Source: Ricinus communis (Eukaryota > Streptophyta > Magnoliopsida > Malpighiales > Euphorbiaceae). From it: a DNA stretch of 64,000 nucleotides. Position numbers and translations under genes: made by a program. The notes under the pieces were generated by a model. The model was not told the origin of the DNA. It saw nothing but the letters and a program-made list of their open reading frames with translations, and made no database searches. Each line of letters begins with the position of its first letter. Position 1 is the first letter of the stretch. Shown in pieces: positions 22,024-34,130 of the stretch. Location: NCBI RefSeq assembly GCF_019578655.1, contig NC_063265.1, positions 5,552,501-5,616,500 on the forward strand, read 5' to 3'.

Positions 22024-24780
22024 ATGGGTATTATGATGGAAATTAATTTTTTTACTGACATTCACAGCAATGGCAACTTCTGTAAATCTAGTATGTCATT
22101 ATGGAGGGAATTAGGAATCTATAGAGGAGATGGTTTACGAAGGTGGGACTGTATCATATTTAGAAACCTTGACATAGATTTCTTAAGTTACTTCAAGTTG
22201 ATTGGGTATGGCAAGGATTTTAGGTATAAGCAATGGTGTCGCATTTAGTTTAAAATCAATGGGATTAGTGGATGTAAGAGATTTGATAAAATTGGTAATG
22301 ACCAGAATGTGGATACTATGATGGAGTACAATAAGGGGAGTGATGAAATTCATCTATACTTTACTGAGCAACCACAGGCTCTAAATACAATTGATCTAAA
22401 TTTTAAAAAAATTGAGAATGAAAATGAAGTAGACAGTAAGGAATCTGAATGATATAGAGCAGTGTGAAAATGTGTTTACTAAAAATACAAAAAAGGAGAA
22501 AGAGGGAGAGGAAGAATCGAGCTGTGAGGTTGAAGAGATGAGTTCTCTTGCAAATAAGCTGTTTAGAGATATCATAAACATACATATAAAAGAATTGGAT
22601 AATGATACATCTGATAGTGATTATGTAAAATCTGATACATTTGAGGAATCAAATGATGAGTGGTAAGATATTAGTAAACTCTATGATGACTTAGAAGGGT
22701 CAGGTGATGATATCTTTAATATTGGTGGAGATTTTGTTGGAAATGGCAGTGGTGCTGCTGGGGATGCTAGTGACAACCAAAGCAAACAATTAATGCCTGG
22801 AGACTTTGTTAAAGACCTTACTGAAGAATATTTTCAAGAGTTTAATGAGAAACCTGGTTCAGATGATGGGTTGCACAGTTTATAAGACTTAGATGATTAC
22901 TGTGAAGAAGGGCATTCGTATTTTAATAAGGCAACAAGTTTCAAAATCCACAACTTTGTAAGGACATGAAACTCTCGAATATGAATTTATTTAGAAAGGC
23001 ATTGAATGAATAGGCTATAAAGAGGGGCTATACATGTGAATTGAATAAGAATTATAGAAAGGACAAATATGGTTTCAGGATACATGCTTCTAAACTAAGA
23101 GAACAGTGGAACATTTTAGATCAAAACTTTCAGGCCTGATCATATTTGTACAAGGGAATTCCACAATAAATGGGTGGATTTAAAGTACTTAGCAGAGAAG
23201 TATATGGATGATTTGAGAGATAATCCTAATTGGGATATGAATGCTATGTATAAGAAAATGCAAAGAGAAGATAGAGTTGAAGTGACTATTTTAAAGTGTT
23301 ACATAGCAAAGAAGAGAGCAAAAAAAATTGAGGATGATATGGCTGCTCAATACAATATGTTATGTGATTATGCAGAGACAATAAAAGTTATAAACCCAAG
23401 GAGTATGGTGAAAATTGAGACAGAGTCGAGAAAGATTGAGTCTAATGAAGTAGTTGATTGGGTGCAAAACATGCCTAAGGAGATTGTTATTTTTAAGTCT
23501 ATATATATTAGTTTACAACTCAAAAATAATGTTATTTTGCTGGAATGAGACTAATTATTGGCCTAAATTGCTGCCATTTGAAAACTCATATGGGTGGTCA
23601 ACTTTTGTGTGTTGTGGGGAAGGATGGTAATGATAACATGATGCCTCTAGCTATTGCAGTTTTCGACATTGAATGTAAGGTATCATGGTTATGGTTTCTA
23701 AAACTGCTCTTTGAAGATTTTGGAAATCCACAAGAAACTGGTTGGATCTTTTATGTCAGACCAGCAAAAGGTGTGCCTATAATTGGAATTTTGTTTAATA
23801 TTATGTCTATAATTATAGTTATATAAGTAAAGAAGTGTTGGTATTGGCTGCTGTAATTTTTTTAGGAGCTTGTAAAGGTATTTAATGATATTATGTCTGG
23901 TGTTGAATATAGATTTTGTGTAAAACACTTGTACGAAAATTTCAAACTTTATTTTAATAGAGCTGATCATACGAAATGGTTCTGGTTTGCTGCTGCTGCT
24001 GGTACTAAAAAGACATGGGAGTATTATTTGGATAAACCGGAAAAACTTGATGTCAATGCTTATGAGTGGGTAATGCAGCATGACCCTCACACTTGGGTAA
24101 GGTCTCACTTCTCTACTCATACCAAGTATAATGCTTTACAAAACAATATCAGTGAGTATTTTAATGCCTACATCAAAAATACTAAGAAGATGCCAATATT
24201 GAGTATGATTGAGTGCATTAGGAAGAGATTGATGAAGAGATTTCATATTAAGCTAAGTGGAATGAAGAAGTATAGAGGAGACATTTGCCCCAATGTGCAA
24301 GATGCATCGAAAAAGATCAAAATGAACAGTAGAAACTGCTTTACAATCCCATAGGACAACTCAAGTATGAGGTTGATTTTGGAGTACTACAAGTGTTATG
24401 AGAAGCGGACTGTTTGAGAATGTGGGTGACCTTGTAAACCATGCGATCCATATTCCAACAGAGAGCAACCAGAGAAATATGTGCACAAATATTTCTCAAA
24501 AGAGACCTACCTACCTGTTTACAACCATGTAATTCATCCGGTGCCAAGCATAGAGGAGTAGGAGAAGAGCAATCTTCCTGGTATTCATCCAAATATAGTG
24601 AGAAAACTAGTTAGTAAGCCTAAGAAAAGAGAATTAGAGGGCCTAATGAGGTTAAAAATCCCTATAAGACCTCCAAAGTTGGTGGGTATGTGGTTTGTGG
24701 CAACTGCTAACAATAAGGCCATAATGTTAAAGGGTGTAGAACCTCAAAGACTAGAGAAACTCCATAGCAGAGAAGGATGA
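22024..24780 (+). pseudogene. MuDR-type transposase pseudogene
   Basis: Several open pieces in order match plant MuDR transposases. First is an N-terminal MuDR-like segment (22024-22666). A DNA-binding/linker segment follows (23174-23548). The catalytic region is at 23545-23826, with GLNCCHLKTHMGGQLLCVVG (family pattern GLDGCHLKGxxGGxLL) and VGKDGNDNMMPLAIAV. The segment at 23893-24354 has GVEYRFCVKHLYENFK, the HDPHTW block, NNISEYFNAYI and the terminal MKKYRGDICP. C-terminal remains follow to 24780. Stop codons and frame changes separate the pieces (for example after 22248, 22666 and 24352), and the first Asp of the catalytic DDE box reads N (GLN). It cannot encode an active enzyme. Confidence 0.85.
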
Positions 24781-25899
24781 GGTTGCAAAAGGATAAAAAC
24801 AAGACAGAGGCCAAGTAATTTTAATAATAGAGATCTTGTATAGTTTAGATGTTTGGTTTTTGTTGTATTATATTTAGGCCACGGAGGATTTAAGGTCTAA
24901 AAGAGCTATCGAAAATTCGAATAAACCTAGACAACTTGAGAGAGCAAGAAAAGGAAATCAATCCACAAGTGCAAGTCAACCTTTACCAGTTTCTGCATTA
25001 CCATTTGTGACTACTTCTCACCCTAGACGTACAAGTTCCAACCAGTCTGCACCAACCTCCAATATGCATAGAGCAACTTCCCATACCATTTCCAAGCGCT
25101 GCCAAGTGTAAGCAACCAAGACATGCTACTGATACCATATCAACAAGGAAAAATAAATAGCAAGCTTGTACCAAAGCTCTACCACAAAGAAACAAAGCAG
25201 CAAATCCAAATTATGCTCCACCAGAAATTTATAAGAGAGTTTGAGAACCGTCCACCTTTATTGCAAGAAAGCCAACTCTTTAGATGTTATATTCTTCTTA
25301 TTTTGTTTTGTTTTATGGTTGATAGATTATGGTTAGTAGATTTTGTTAGTTCTTTTATGGTGAAAATGCATGTTTTCATAGGTGTAACTATCCACATAAA
25401 CATCAACAGTTGTTAACACTTTGCTTTTGTTTCAACATGCACTTTTGTACCAACATTTGTAAAATACATTTTGATTTCATCCAAATTGTCCATATATCAG
25501 TTGTACATTACATCAAAATTTCTACACACTATATTTCATATTTTCATAATATTAAGCAAACACAAGATCTCAATTTAACATAGCATTTACTTCAAATGAT
25601 TTAAACATATATCAAACCATAATAGCATACTAAATTAGGGCAATTGCAACTTCATGTTGCCATTCTCATTCATATCATCCTTACAACAAACAAAAAGAAT
25701 TGCCATTACAATGAACACAAACTACTAAAGTTTTAAAACTAAACTTATAACTCTTTCATTCCTTGTATTTTTCTTTGTATCTCTCTTTGTATTTCTGGAC
25801 CTCCAACTTCAAATCTCGCAATTCTTACTTGTAGGCACTTAATTTATCCTCGCAACATCTTAATCCCTCTTTACACTTTAACTCCACAGCCATCTCAAC

Positions 25900-26166
25900 T
25901 TATTCTATTCTCGCTAAAGTTAGTTCATCCTTACAGACATCCAACTTCTTAATCAATTGGGATAAGGCTTTCATACAAATTTGGCAGTTTGGTGGGTTAA
26001 TCCATTCAAAGAACTGGCAGTGTCTACCCTCACTAATTTCGTACTTCCCACACCCTAGAAATCTTCTTCCATAATTTTTAGTCTTGAATGTCGTTCCCAA
26101 CGCAACACGAACTCCACACTCGAAATTCCTATACCCGCTGCCGTTGCTGCTTTGAGAGGAATTCAT
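25900..26166 (-). CDS. GRF-type zinc-finger ORF inside the MULE
   Basis: 88 aa from the ATG at 26166, antisense to the transposase and ending 180 bp short of the right inverted repeat. Residues about 16-52 form a GRF zinc finger: CGVRVALGTTF, then GRRFLGC, then CQFFEWINPP. A short Lys/Glu helical tail follows. From family knowledge, small GRF proteins are common in plant genomes and frequently carried by MULEs; they are thought to bind single-stranded nucleic acid. The frame is intact although the neighbouring transposase is broken. It may be a passenger ORF or the last intact accessory gene, and its expression is unknown. Confidence 0.6.
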   Translation of the reverse strand: MNSSQSSNGSGYRNFECGVRVALGTTFKTKNYGRRFLGCGKYEISEGRHCQFFEWINPPNCQICMKALSQLIKKLDVCKDELTLARIE

Positions 26167-26344
26167 CTTTCTTGAATGATGTTCTTTGCGCTCTATCTCC
26201 TTCAATCACGATGGGTTAGTGGTTTGCAATCTGACGTAGGGATTTTGATAGTTTAAGATTTTAGGGATTTTGATAAAATTTGCATTTTAGGGTTTTTAAT
26301 GAGATGCAAGTCATTTAAGAATGTGTTTTTACCATGTTACTAGG

Positions 26345-26531
26345 TGCTGATTGGGCATAAAAAATTCTATTACTAAGTTGCCGTTGCCACATCAGGGATC
26401 CTAACACCGTTATGGAGAAAAACCTTTATTTGGTAGTGTTAAACATAAGGTATCTCTTTGTACCAAAATAAATCACAGTCCTTTAAGTGAAAATCGTGTA
26501 AACCACAAGGTAGTTTAGTATACTTTTCCCT
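26345..26531. repeat. Right terminal inverted repeat of the MULE
   Basis: Reverse-complement partner of 21433-21625. One extra T at 26531 separates the outer GGGAAAAG end from the exact second copy of the 9-bp duplication at 26532-26540. Confidence 0.9.
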
Positions 26532-27189
26532 TTTTTTATTTAAAATCATTTCCAAGATTTTAGCGAATAGATTGGCTACTGTTCTTGCTGTGATTATAGC
26601 CCAATTTGGATTTCTTCAAGGTCAGCATATTGAACATTGCATCGCTATTGCCTTTGAGAATGTTAATGTCCTTAATTCTAGATGTTATGGAGGTAACATG
26701 GCAGTCAAAATAGCTATCAGGAAGGCCCTTGATTCCATGGATTGAGACTTTATTGATGTAGTTCTTCATAGTTTTGGCTTTTCTAGCAAATTTTGTGGGT
26801 GGATTCAATCAATTCTTCAATCTTCTAGGATTTCCATTCTCATTAGTAGAGATCCTAAAGGTTATTTTCATGTTCTCGGGGGGTTTGTCAATAAGACCCT
26901 CTATCTTTCTTGATCTTTTGCATTGCTTAAGATTATCTCAATCGAAAGATTCTTGCCTTATGTGAGTTTGCGTTAATTTCTCCTATAGATGCCTCTCACA
27001 GAATTCCTTGTCCTTCTCATCATTTATATGCAGATGACATTATGATATTTTGTCAAGCCTCAAAGAAAAATATATGGGTTATCTCTTCTCTTTTTCTGAT
27101 TATGGTGCTCTCTCTAGCCAAGTTGTCAACTGGAAAATATCGGAGATCATCTTTGGCAGGCATATTTCATGTTCTAGAGTTAAGATGCT

Positions 27190-27555
27190 TTGCTCTCTCT
27201 CTGGTATAAAGATTGGCTCTTTGCCATTTTGCTACCTGGGTGTTCCTCTTTTCCATGGCTTTCTAAGTTTGATAATTGGAAAGGTAATTCTCTTTCCATG
27301 GTGGGTCGTTTGGCTCTAGTGAATTATGTTATTTATGAATCATTCCTCTACTCATTTATTATTTATATATGGTATGCCTCTCTGCTGAAACGAATGGAAA
27401 ACACTATCATAAACTTTATTTGGACATGCTCTACTCATTCCAAAAAGCTTATTTCTGTTCAGTGCGACTTGTGTTGTGCACCCAAAGATGAAGGCGGTCT
27501 TGGCTTGCGAACACTTCATTCTCTGAATTCATCATTACTAAGTATACTTGCTTAG
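27190..27555 (+). pseudogene. LINE reverse transcriptase C-terminal fragment
   Basis: A 121-codon open segment in the part of ORF2 after the catalytic palm. It includes WKGNSLSMVGRLALVNYVIY, INFIWT and CCAPKDEGGLGLRTLHSLNS, which are characteristic of plant L1-type LINEs. The YADD catalytic box is recognisable just upstream, encoded near 27027-27040 (LYADDIMIF), in a different frame. Frameshifts therefore separate the domains. Confidence 0.8.
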
Positions 27556-28461
27556 AATGTTTATTGCAATGATTCCTTTTTTATTTTTATTTTTGAGAGG
27601 CAGATTTTATAATACTGCTGGTGCCCCTCGTCCTTCTCATATCTATTCATCAGTTCGGTGCTCCATCAAAGCTCGTGAGGCTTTTATTCGACTGCATTCT
27701 CAATAGAGCATTGGCTCTTCTTCCCTATTGAATTTCTGGAATGAAAATTGGCTTGGTTATTCAATTTCAGATAAAGTGGGATTTCCTGTCCCTGTTAGGA
27801 AGAAGCTTTATGTAAAAATTTTACATATATATGTGAATGGGGAATGGAGTTTGCCTATGTGATTTCGCAATACATTTCTTGAAATTAGTGAGGATATTCT
27901 CAACATTGTGCCTTCTTCTTTTCATCAGGATGAATATGTTTCTAGGCTTCTCCAAATAGGAAACTTACAGCTAGCATCGCATACAATCTTTTTTGGTTCA
28001 CAATCCTAAAGTTGCTTGGAGCAAGTCGCTATGGTGACACTACCTTCCTCCTGCTCAATCTTTTCTTTTATGGTGTATAATTCAAAATTGTTTGCCTACC
28101 GATGATTCTCTAATGAGGAAAGGTTTCTATGTTGTCACTAAATACATGTTCTGTCTTTCGGCTTTTGAGACTCTTGAACATGTTTTTCTGTAGTGTCCTT
28201 ATGTTGTAGCTATATGGACTTCCTTTAGTAGTCTTTTTGAGGTTCAAATTGATCTCTCAGATGGTTTTTCAGCTCTGTTTCGTAGGACTTGGAACCAACG
28301 ATTCTCTTCTCAGCTTTTAGCCCTTTGGCGTGTTGGGTTTATAGTTGTGGTTCATTGTATCTAGTATGCTCGAAATAAAGCGGCTTTTCATGGTATTGAC
28401 ATTTCCATTTCTACTGTAATTAGCCACATCTGCTGCTCTTTTAAGGCTGCAAATTATTTAA

Positions 28462-28929
28462 ATGCATAATTCTCAGTCTGATTTGGCTATTCTTCGGCGT
28501 TTACGGGTTGATCTAGCTCCTTGTAAGGTCACTTCTGTTATTTCTGTAATCTGGTTTAAGCCTTCTCTTGAGTGGATTAAAATCAACATTGGTGGGGCGG
28601 CTAGACAAGCTCCTAGGCTTTCCGGGGCGGGTGGTGTTTTTCAAAATCACGAAAGTAAGGCTATTGCTTCCTCCATTAATTCTTTGGGTATTAGCTTTGC
28701 CTTTGAGGCAAAATTAGTTGTCGTTATCTTCGTTGTCTCTAAAGTCCTTTCGTTCGATCTTACCCCAATTTGGATTGAGTGTGATTCTCTCTACGTTGTC
28801 CGCTTGTTGCATAGTCGTTGCCTGGATTTTTTTCGAAGTTCCAAATTGATTGGCAAAGATGTCTGCATATTCTTAGTCAATTTTAAGTCCACATTAGTCA
28901 CATTTATAGGGAAGGCAATTCGACTGTAG
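28462..28929 (+). pseudogene. LINE RNase H domain fragment
   Basis: A 155-codon open segment preceded by zinc-ribbon-like remains near 28170-28200. It matches the plant RVT_3-type RNase H at the end of LINE ORF2: WFKPSLEWIKINIGGAAR, with N/I replacing the usual catalytic Asp (N.DGA). The AGGVFQNHE and FEAKLVVVIF blocks (usually E-A-E-L) and the IWIECDS block follow. The altered first acidic residue suggests an inactive enzyme. Confidence 0.75.
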
Positions 28930-29235
28930 ACCATCTTTCAGTGTTGGCCATTGGTTTACCTTCAACGTAATGGTGGGCTTTTTGTCCTTTGAGTTGTAAT
29001 AGCTTCATGGCTAATGATGCTATGTGAAGAATGCTATAGATTTTCTTAGCTTTTGGTTGTCTGCCATTTCCGTTTTCTTAGTTCTCCTTTGGGACTGTTT
29101 TATTTTGGATCCTTTATATTCTCTTCCTATTATTTTAATAAAGTTTGATGTCCTTAAGATGGATTGCCTTGGTGCACCTCTAATTTTGGGCATCATCTAT
29201 TGGTTAAAAAAAATTCTTTTTAAAACAAAAAGTTA

Positions 29236-30799
29236 TATTTTAATATAATATTTCTAAAAATTCATTTATTTACTGTAATCTCTAAAATATTAAATTTAAC
29301 TATATTCTAGTTTTTAATTAATCCCGCAAAAAAGTATAGTGATATACTTAAGGACATTTTAATAATTAACCTTAGAAAATTGGAGCTTGGGACAAACATG
29401 CTAATATGTAGGGGTAAACATGGTTCGGGAGAATTTAAGAATTTGAAAATCTCCAAAACCATACCAAATATTATAGATTTTAAAATTTGATTTTCAGAAT
29501 ACTGTAACATAAAAATCTTTGTCCCGTATTGTATTAACTTTTCGGGATGGTTCTATATATAGATTTGGATCTAATAGGACAGTTCGGTTCGATACAGTAC
29601 TGTACGAAATAATAGAGATTCAAAAATTCTACTATATTTAAATGATTATAAATAATTTTTTCAGTCTTAATCACTAAAACTTCAAACCTTACAATATCCA
29701 ACTAAAATTATTAGAACAAAAAAATGTCTTTAAAATAATTAAATTTCAAATATAACAATAACATAGAAAAATATTAAATCAGCTCTTTTTTAATCTAAAT
29801 ATAAAATGTCATTGAATAGAGTACTATAAAGTATCAAAAAATACAGTTGAAATAAACACCAAAGAAGTTATCAACAAACGTGCTCTAAGGACATACATAT
29901 TGCATTACAAATGGGGTTTCCTAGTTATAATATGAGCCACCAAGTTAAGTTGCATAGGGGAACCTAGTGTTTTATATCTTTTAATTAAATGAATGATGAT
30001 GACATGAACTTAGTGTTTCTATTGGGTATACTTTGAAGAAAAAGTTTTGATAGATAATGAATTTAAAACACATTAAATTTTATAAAATATTGTTACATTT
30101 TATTTGATTTTATAATATTAATGATGAATAAATAAATAAATCTAAAAATTATTATTTTTTAGTTTAAAAATTTAAAGACGTGTTAAAAATATTATATTCA
30201 AAAAATTAAATAAATTGTTATAAGATAAAAAATGTATATGTTCAGTATATATTGAAGAAGAAAATATGTCTCATATACTTTTGATGTAATTAACAGCAGA
30301 ATGTATATATTTGAGAAAAAATAGTATATATTAAATATATGTTAGATATCTCAATCTTTTCTAAATGAAATAAAATGTAAATTCAAAAAAAATTAAATAA
30401 TAAAAAATTTATATTACTCAATAAAAATATATTTTGATTACCTGAAATTTTTTAAAATGTAATAAAATTTAACTTAAATATTTAACATCAAATATTATAT
30501 ATTAATTAAAATATAAAATCTATTAAATATCTTCAAAGTATCTGAAATTAATTTAAAAAAGAAAAGAAAAGAATGGGTAGGTCTTAAAAGAGCAGGAATA
30601 TTTAAAAGATAAAAAAAGAGGTATTTTTATAAGCATTTTACAAAATTAGGTATATGATGAAATTTCCTCTATGCAATTTGCGAGCTGAAGTTGAGTGTCC
30701 CGGTCCCAGTGTCTGTCTGTATCATTCGCCGCCGCTAAATTGTGACAATCCTACGCCGTTTTGATCGCCGAATAACTTTCTGTGTGCCATAATATCCGA
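29236..30799. other. AT-rich upstream region of the PPR gene
   Basis: No gene is seen. The sequence is strongly AT-rich, with short degenerate repeats. The promoter of the PPR gene at 30843 must lie in its right part, but no TATA element could be chosen among the many AT-rich candidates. Confidence 0.5.
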
Positions 30800-30842
30800 A
30801 TGAGACACAAAAAGCTCGGAAATTACCTTGAATGCAACTGCC

Positions 30843-32948
30843 ATGGCTGCAGCTGCAGAGCTCACCAGGTCTCTTTCTTCGAAGCTACTTTTGAAGCTTC
30901 TCAAAGCAGAGAAGAACCCATTATCTGCACTCTCACTATTCGAATCAGCGTCTCGCAATAAATCTCACTCTGCACACGTGTTTCACCACATCCTTCGTCG
31001 ACTCGCCGCGGATTCACGACTCGTTTCCCACGTGTCACGAATCGTCGATATAGTTAAAGCCCAGAAATGCCCCTGCAAAGAAGATGTTGCTTTGACTGTA
31101 ATCAAAGCTTATGCAAAAAACAAAATGTCAAATAAAGCTTTAGATACTTTTCAAAATATGCAAGATATTTTTGGTTGCAAGCCTGGTGTGAGGTCTTATA
31201 ATACTTTGTTAAATGCTTTTGTTGAATTGAACGAGTGGGATCGAGCTGAATCGTTTTCTAGGTATTTTGAATCAATGGATGTGTCACCAAATTTGCAGAC
31301 TTATAATATTTTGATTAAGATTTCTTGTAAAAAGCAGCAGATTGAGAAGGCAATAAGTTTGTTGGATTGGATGTGGAGTCAAAATTTGAAGCCCGATGTG
31401 TTTAGTTATGGTACTTTGATTAATGGGATGGTGAAAGTCGGGGATCTTTTGGGTGCACTGAAGGTGTTTGATGAAATGTCTGTAAGAGGAGTGGTTGCTG
31501 ACGTTACTTGTTATAATATGTTGATTGATGGGTTCTTTAAACATGGGGATTATGATAAGGGTAAAGAGATTTGGGAGAGGTTAGTGAAGGATTGCTCAGT
31601 TTATCCAAATGTGGTTACTTATAATATTATGATTAATGGGTTATGCAAGTGTGGGAGGTTCGATGAGAGTTTGGAGATATGGGAGAGGATGACAAAAAAT
31701 GAGCGTGAGAAGGACATGTTTACTTATAGTAGTTTAATTCATGGATTATGTGAAGCAGGGAACATTGATGGGGCTGTTAGAGTTTATAAAGAGATAGTTG
31801 AAAGCAGTTTGGTGGTTGATGCGGTTACTCATAATGCAATGCTTAATGGGTTTTGTCGAGCAGGGAAGATTAAGGAGAGTTTTGAATTATGGATGGTGAT
31901 GGGGAAGGAGAATTGTCAGACTGTTGTTAGTTATAACATATTGATTAAAGGATTGTTTGAGAATGGAAAGGTGGAAGAAGCGATTTCTATCTGGGAACTC
32001 TTGTGCAAGAAGGGCTGCAGGCCTGAATCCACGACATATGGTGTTTTAATTCATGGTCTATGCAAGAATGGTCGCTTGAATAAGGCTTTAAAGATATTCA
32101 AAGAGGCTGAAGATGGACCTGGTAAGCTGGATGCTTATGCATATTCTTCAATGGTTGATGGATTGTGTAAAGAAGGCAGAATGGATGAAGCAATCAGCAT
32201 AGTCAATCAGATGGATAAGCGTGGCTATAAGCTGGATCCTCATGTTTGCAATCCCCTGATTAATGGGTTTGTTCGAGCTTCCAAACTTGAAGACGCAATA
32301 AACTTTTTTAGGGAAATGGAATGTAAAGGTTGCTCTCCTACTATTGTCTCATATAATACACTTATCAAAGGTCTATGCAAAGCAGAAAGATTCAGCGAGG
32401 CATATTCTTTTGTTAAGGAGATGCTAGAGAAAGAGTGGAAGCCAGACATGATAACATGTAGCCTATTGATGGATGGCCTTTGTCAAGAAAAGAAGATTGA
32501 GATGGCCCTCAACTTGTGGCAACAAGCTCTTGACAAAGGTTTTAAGCCTGATATAACTATGTACAACATTTTGATGCATGGGCTTTGCTCTGTATGCAAA
32601 CTTGAAGATGCTTTGCAGCTTTATTCACATATGAAGCGGTCAACCTGTGTTCCCAATCTTGTGACACGCAATACACTCATGGAGGGGCTTTATAAAGTCA
32701 GAGACTATGAAAAAGCATCAGAAATTTGGGATTGCATTTTAAAAGATGGCCTACATCCAGATATCATCTCCTATAATATTACAATTAAGGGACTTTGTTC
32801 TTGCAGTAGAATCTCAGATGCCATTGAGTTCTTGAATGATGCTTTGAATCGGGGAATACTTCCAACTGCTGTTACATGGAACATCCTTGTCAGAGCTGCA
32901 GTTAATTTTAGGACTTCATCTGTACTTTCTGCCTGTGGCTTTGAATAG
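30843..32948 (+). CDS. P-class pentatricopeptide repeat protein, At3g09060-like
   Basis: 701 aa in a single exon. The frame stays open upstream to a TTG, but the first in-frame ATG is at 30843; two out-of-frame ATGs (30800 and 30832) precede it. About 17 tandem 35-residue PPR motifs run from roughly residue 85 to the end, with typical cores such as SYNTLLNAF, TYNILIKI, TYSSLIHGLC and SYNTLIKGLCK. The last is partial (TWNILVRAAVN). There is no E or DYW extension, so it is a P-class protein. Residue order and length closely follow Arabidopsis At3g09060 as I remember it. P-class PPR proteins bind organellar RNA in a sequence-specific way and help stabilise, process or translate it. The N-terminus is basic and Ala/Leu/Ser-rich, compatible with a mitochondrial or plastid transit peptide. 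Confidence 0.93.
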   Translation: MAAAAELTRSLSSKLLLKLLKAEKNPLSALSLFESASRNKSHSAHVFHHILRRLAADSRLVSHVSRIVDIVKAQKCPCKEDVALTVIKAYAKNKMSNKALDTFQNMQDIFGCKPGVRSYNTLLNAFVELNEWDRAESFSRYFESMDVSPNLQTYNILIKISCKKQQIEKAISLLDWMWSQNLKPDVFSYGTLINGMVKVGDLLGALKVFDEMSVRGVVADVTCYNMLIDGFFKHGDYDKGKEIWERLVKDCSVYPNVVTYNIMINGLCKCGRFDESLEIWERMTKNEREKDMFTYSSLIHGLCEAGNIDGAVRVYKEIVESSLVVDAVTHNAMLNGFCRAGKIKESFELWMVMGKENCQTVVSYNILIKGLFENGKVEEAISIWELLCKKGCRPESTTYGVLIHGLCKNGRLNKALKIFKEAEDGPGKLDAYAYSSMVDGLCKEGRMDEAISIVNQMDKRGYKLDPHVCNPLINGFVRASKLEDAINFFREMECKGCSPTIVSYNTLIKGLCKAERFSEAYSFVKEMLEKEWKPDMITCSLLMDGLCQEKKIEMALNLWQQALDKGFKPDITMYNILMHGLCSVCKLEDALQLYSHMKRSTCVPNLVTRNTLMEGLYKVRDYEKASEIWDCILKDGLHPDIISYNITIKGLCSCSRISDAIEFLNDALNRGILPTAVTWNILVRAAVNFRTSSVLSACGFE

Positions 32949-34130
32949 TCTGAGAAGAGAAGCTAATTTCTGATGATTCACTTTTCAGCTTCTATGGGGT
33001 ATATAGGATTGTGCAACTTTATGCTGACAAGATGTTCTTCGAGATCTTTCTGCTAACTAGCCTCTTGCTAGTTTGAGGGGATGCTAACTAAAATCTCTAT
33101 TAAGGTAAAACGAATCCTGTAACCATTTCAAGGTATCACTATAATTGCTGATGGAAGTTTTTTGAATGGTAGAAACATGCAATTCCTGTATATGCTAATA
33201 TGAGGTGAGTAAATTTTCCTGTAGTTCATTAGCAGATATACTCTGCTTAACTTTGTTACATAAGGAGCCCTCTTTCTGAAAACATCATTTCTAATGTGTG
33301 ACAATACCTGCAGGCGTTCGCGCTGAGAATATCACCTTGAGCTTAATTTGCAAAATGGTGAGTACCCACTTTCCCAATTGCCAACTTGACAGAGTTTAGT
33401 TGTTCTCTTGATCAGCCCAATTCTGGGCCCATAAGTCTTCTTTTTTCATTCTTAGTATAAAGGCTTGACCAAAGCTTTGTCTAAGATGAAGAAATAGGAG
33501 CATGTTTTGTTATAGTAGATATAATGGCGTGCAGTTAGTGTTATCTTTTGGGGATACTTCCACTAGAAAACCAGTGTACTGTTCAGCCAGTTGACCATAT
33601 AAATCTTCCAAATCAGAGATTACCCATTGTTTCATTCGTAGATGACAAACATCAGTGTGCTTTATTTTAGAGTGAACACTTTAGCTATGGAAGTGTAAAC
33701 CCTGAGTTCTTTAGCTTTTCCTCTCTATTATTATTGTTTTGATCAAGCTTTTCCTCTCTCGTTTGGTTAAGCCAAAATTTGGCTAACAACCTGCATCTTA
33801 TGTACAATGTCAACATTACAAGCAATCAGACAGAGCATTAAATATCTGAAAATAGCCATAATGACATAAAGGCTATAGGTAGATGCTACAGCGACAGGAA
33901 AAGTTCATAAAGCATAGCATCACGCAGTGTAACTCAGTTACATGGTTCTTGGTGATGCAGTAATATTGCCAAGGTCAAACTGGATGATGCAAAAGATAAT
34001 GGCATGATGTATCAAATCCAAGTTGTAAGTTTAAACTTGGGGCTATTTTATCATGCTATATTCATACTTTTATATGTTGTGACTAAAGACTTTACACATG
34101 TTTTCATCAGATTAAAGGGGAAGATGCACT
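32949..34130. other. 3' region of PPR gene and convergent spacer
   Basis: The region lies between two genes transcribed toward each other. It probably holds the 3' UTR of the PPR gene and the 3' UTR of the minus-strand gene ending at 34131. No further coding sequence is recognised. Confidence 0.5.

Larger units (their letters stand above)
21433..26531 (+). mobile_element. Mutator-like element (MULE)
   Basis: About 5.1 kb, bounded by imperfect terminal inverted repeats of roughly 190 bp (21433-21625 and 26345-26531), both beginning GGGAAAAGTA on the outside. It is flanked by a 9-bp duplication. It contains a degraded MuDR-type transposase on the plus strand and a GRF zinc-finger ORF on the minus strand next to the right repeat. 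It inserted into the LINE and is therefore younger than it. Confidence 0.92.
19916..29235 (+). mobile_element. L1-type LINE retrotransposon, 5'-truncated, split by a MULE
   Basis: Once the MULE is removed, a LINE of about 4.2 kb remains. In order it shows an AP-endonuclease (frame with ILCLAEPKV near 19970, then the GDFN motif at about 20290), a reverse transcriptase split at 21432/26532, RT C-terminal blocks (27190-27555, with LALVNYVIYE and GGLGLRTLHSLN), and an RNase H domain (28462-28929). An A-rich tail lies near 29210-29230. The 5' end is cut inside the endonuclease. Frames contain numerous stops and the copy is dead. Target duplications could not be found by eye. Confidence 0.88.

Noticed and set aside
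30828..30842. Extended PPR start
   Set aside because: The codon at 30828 is TTG; the first in-frame ATG is 30843.
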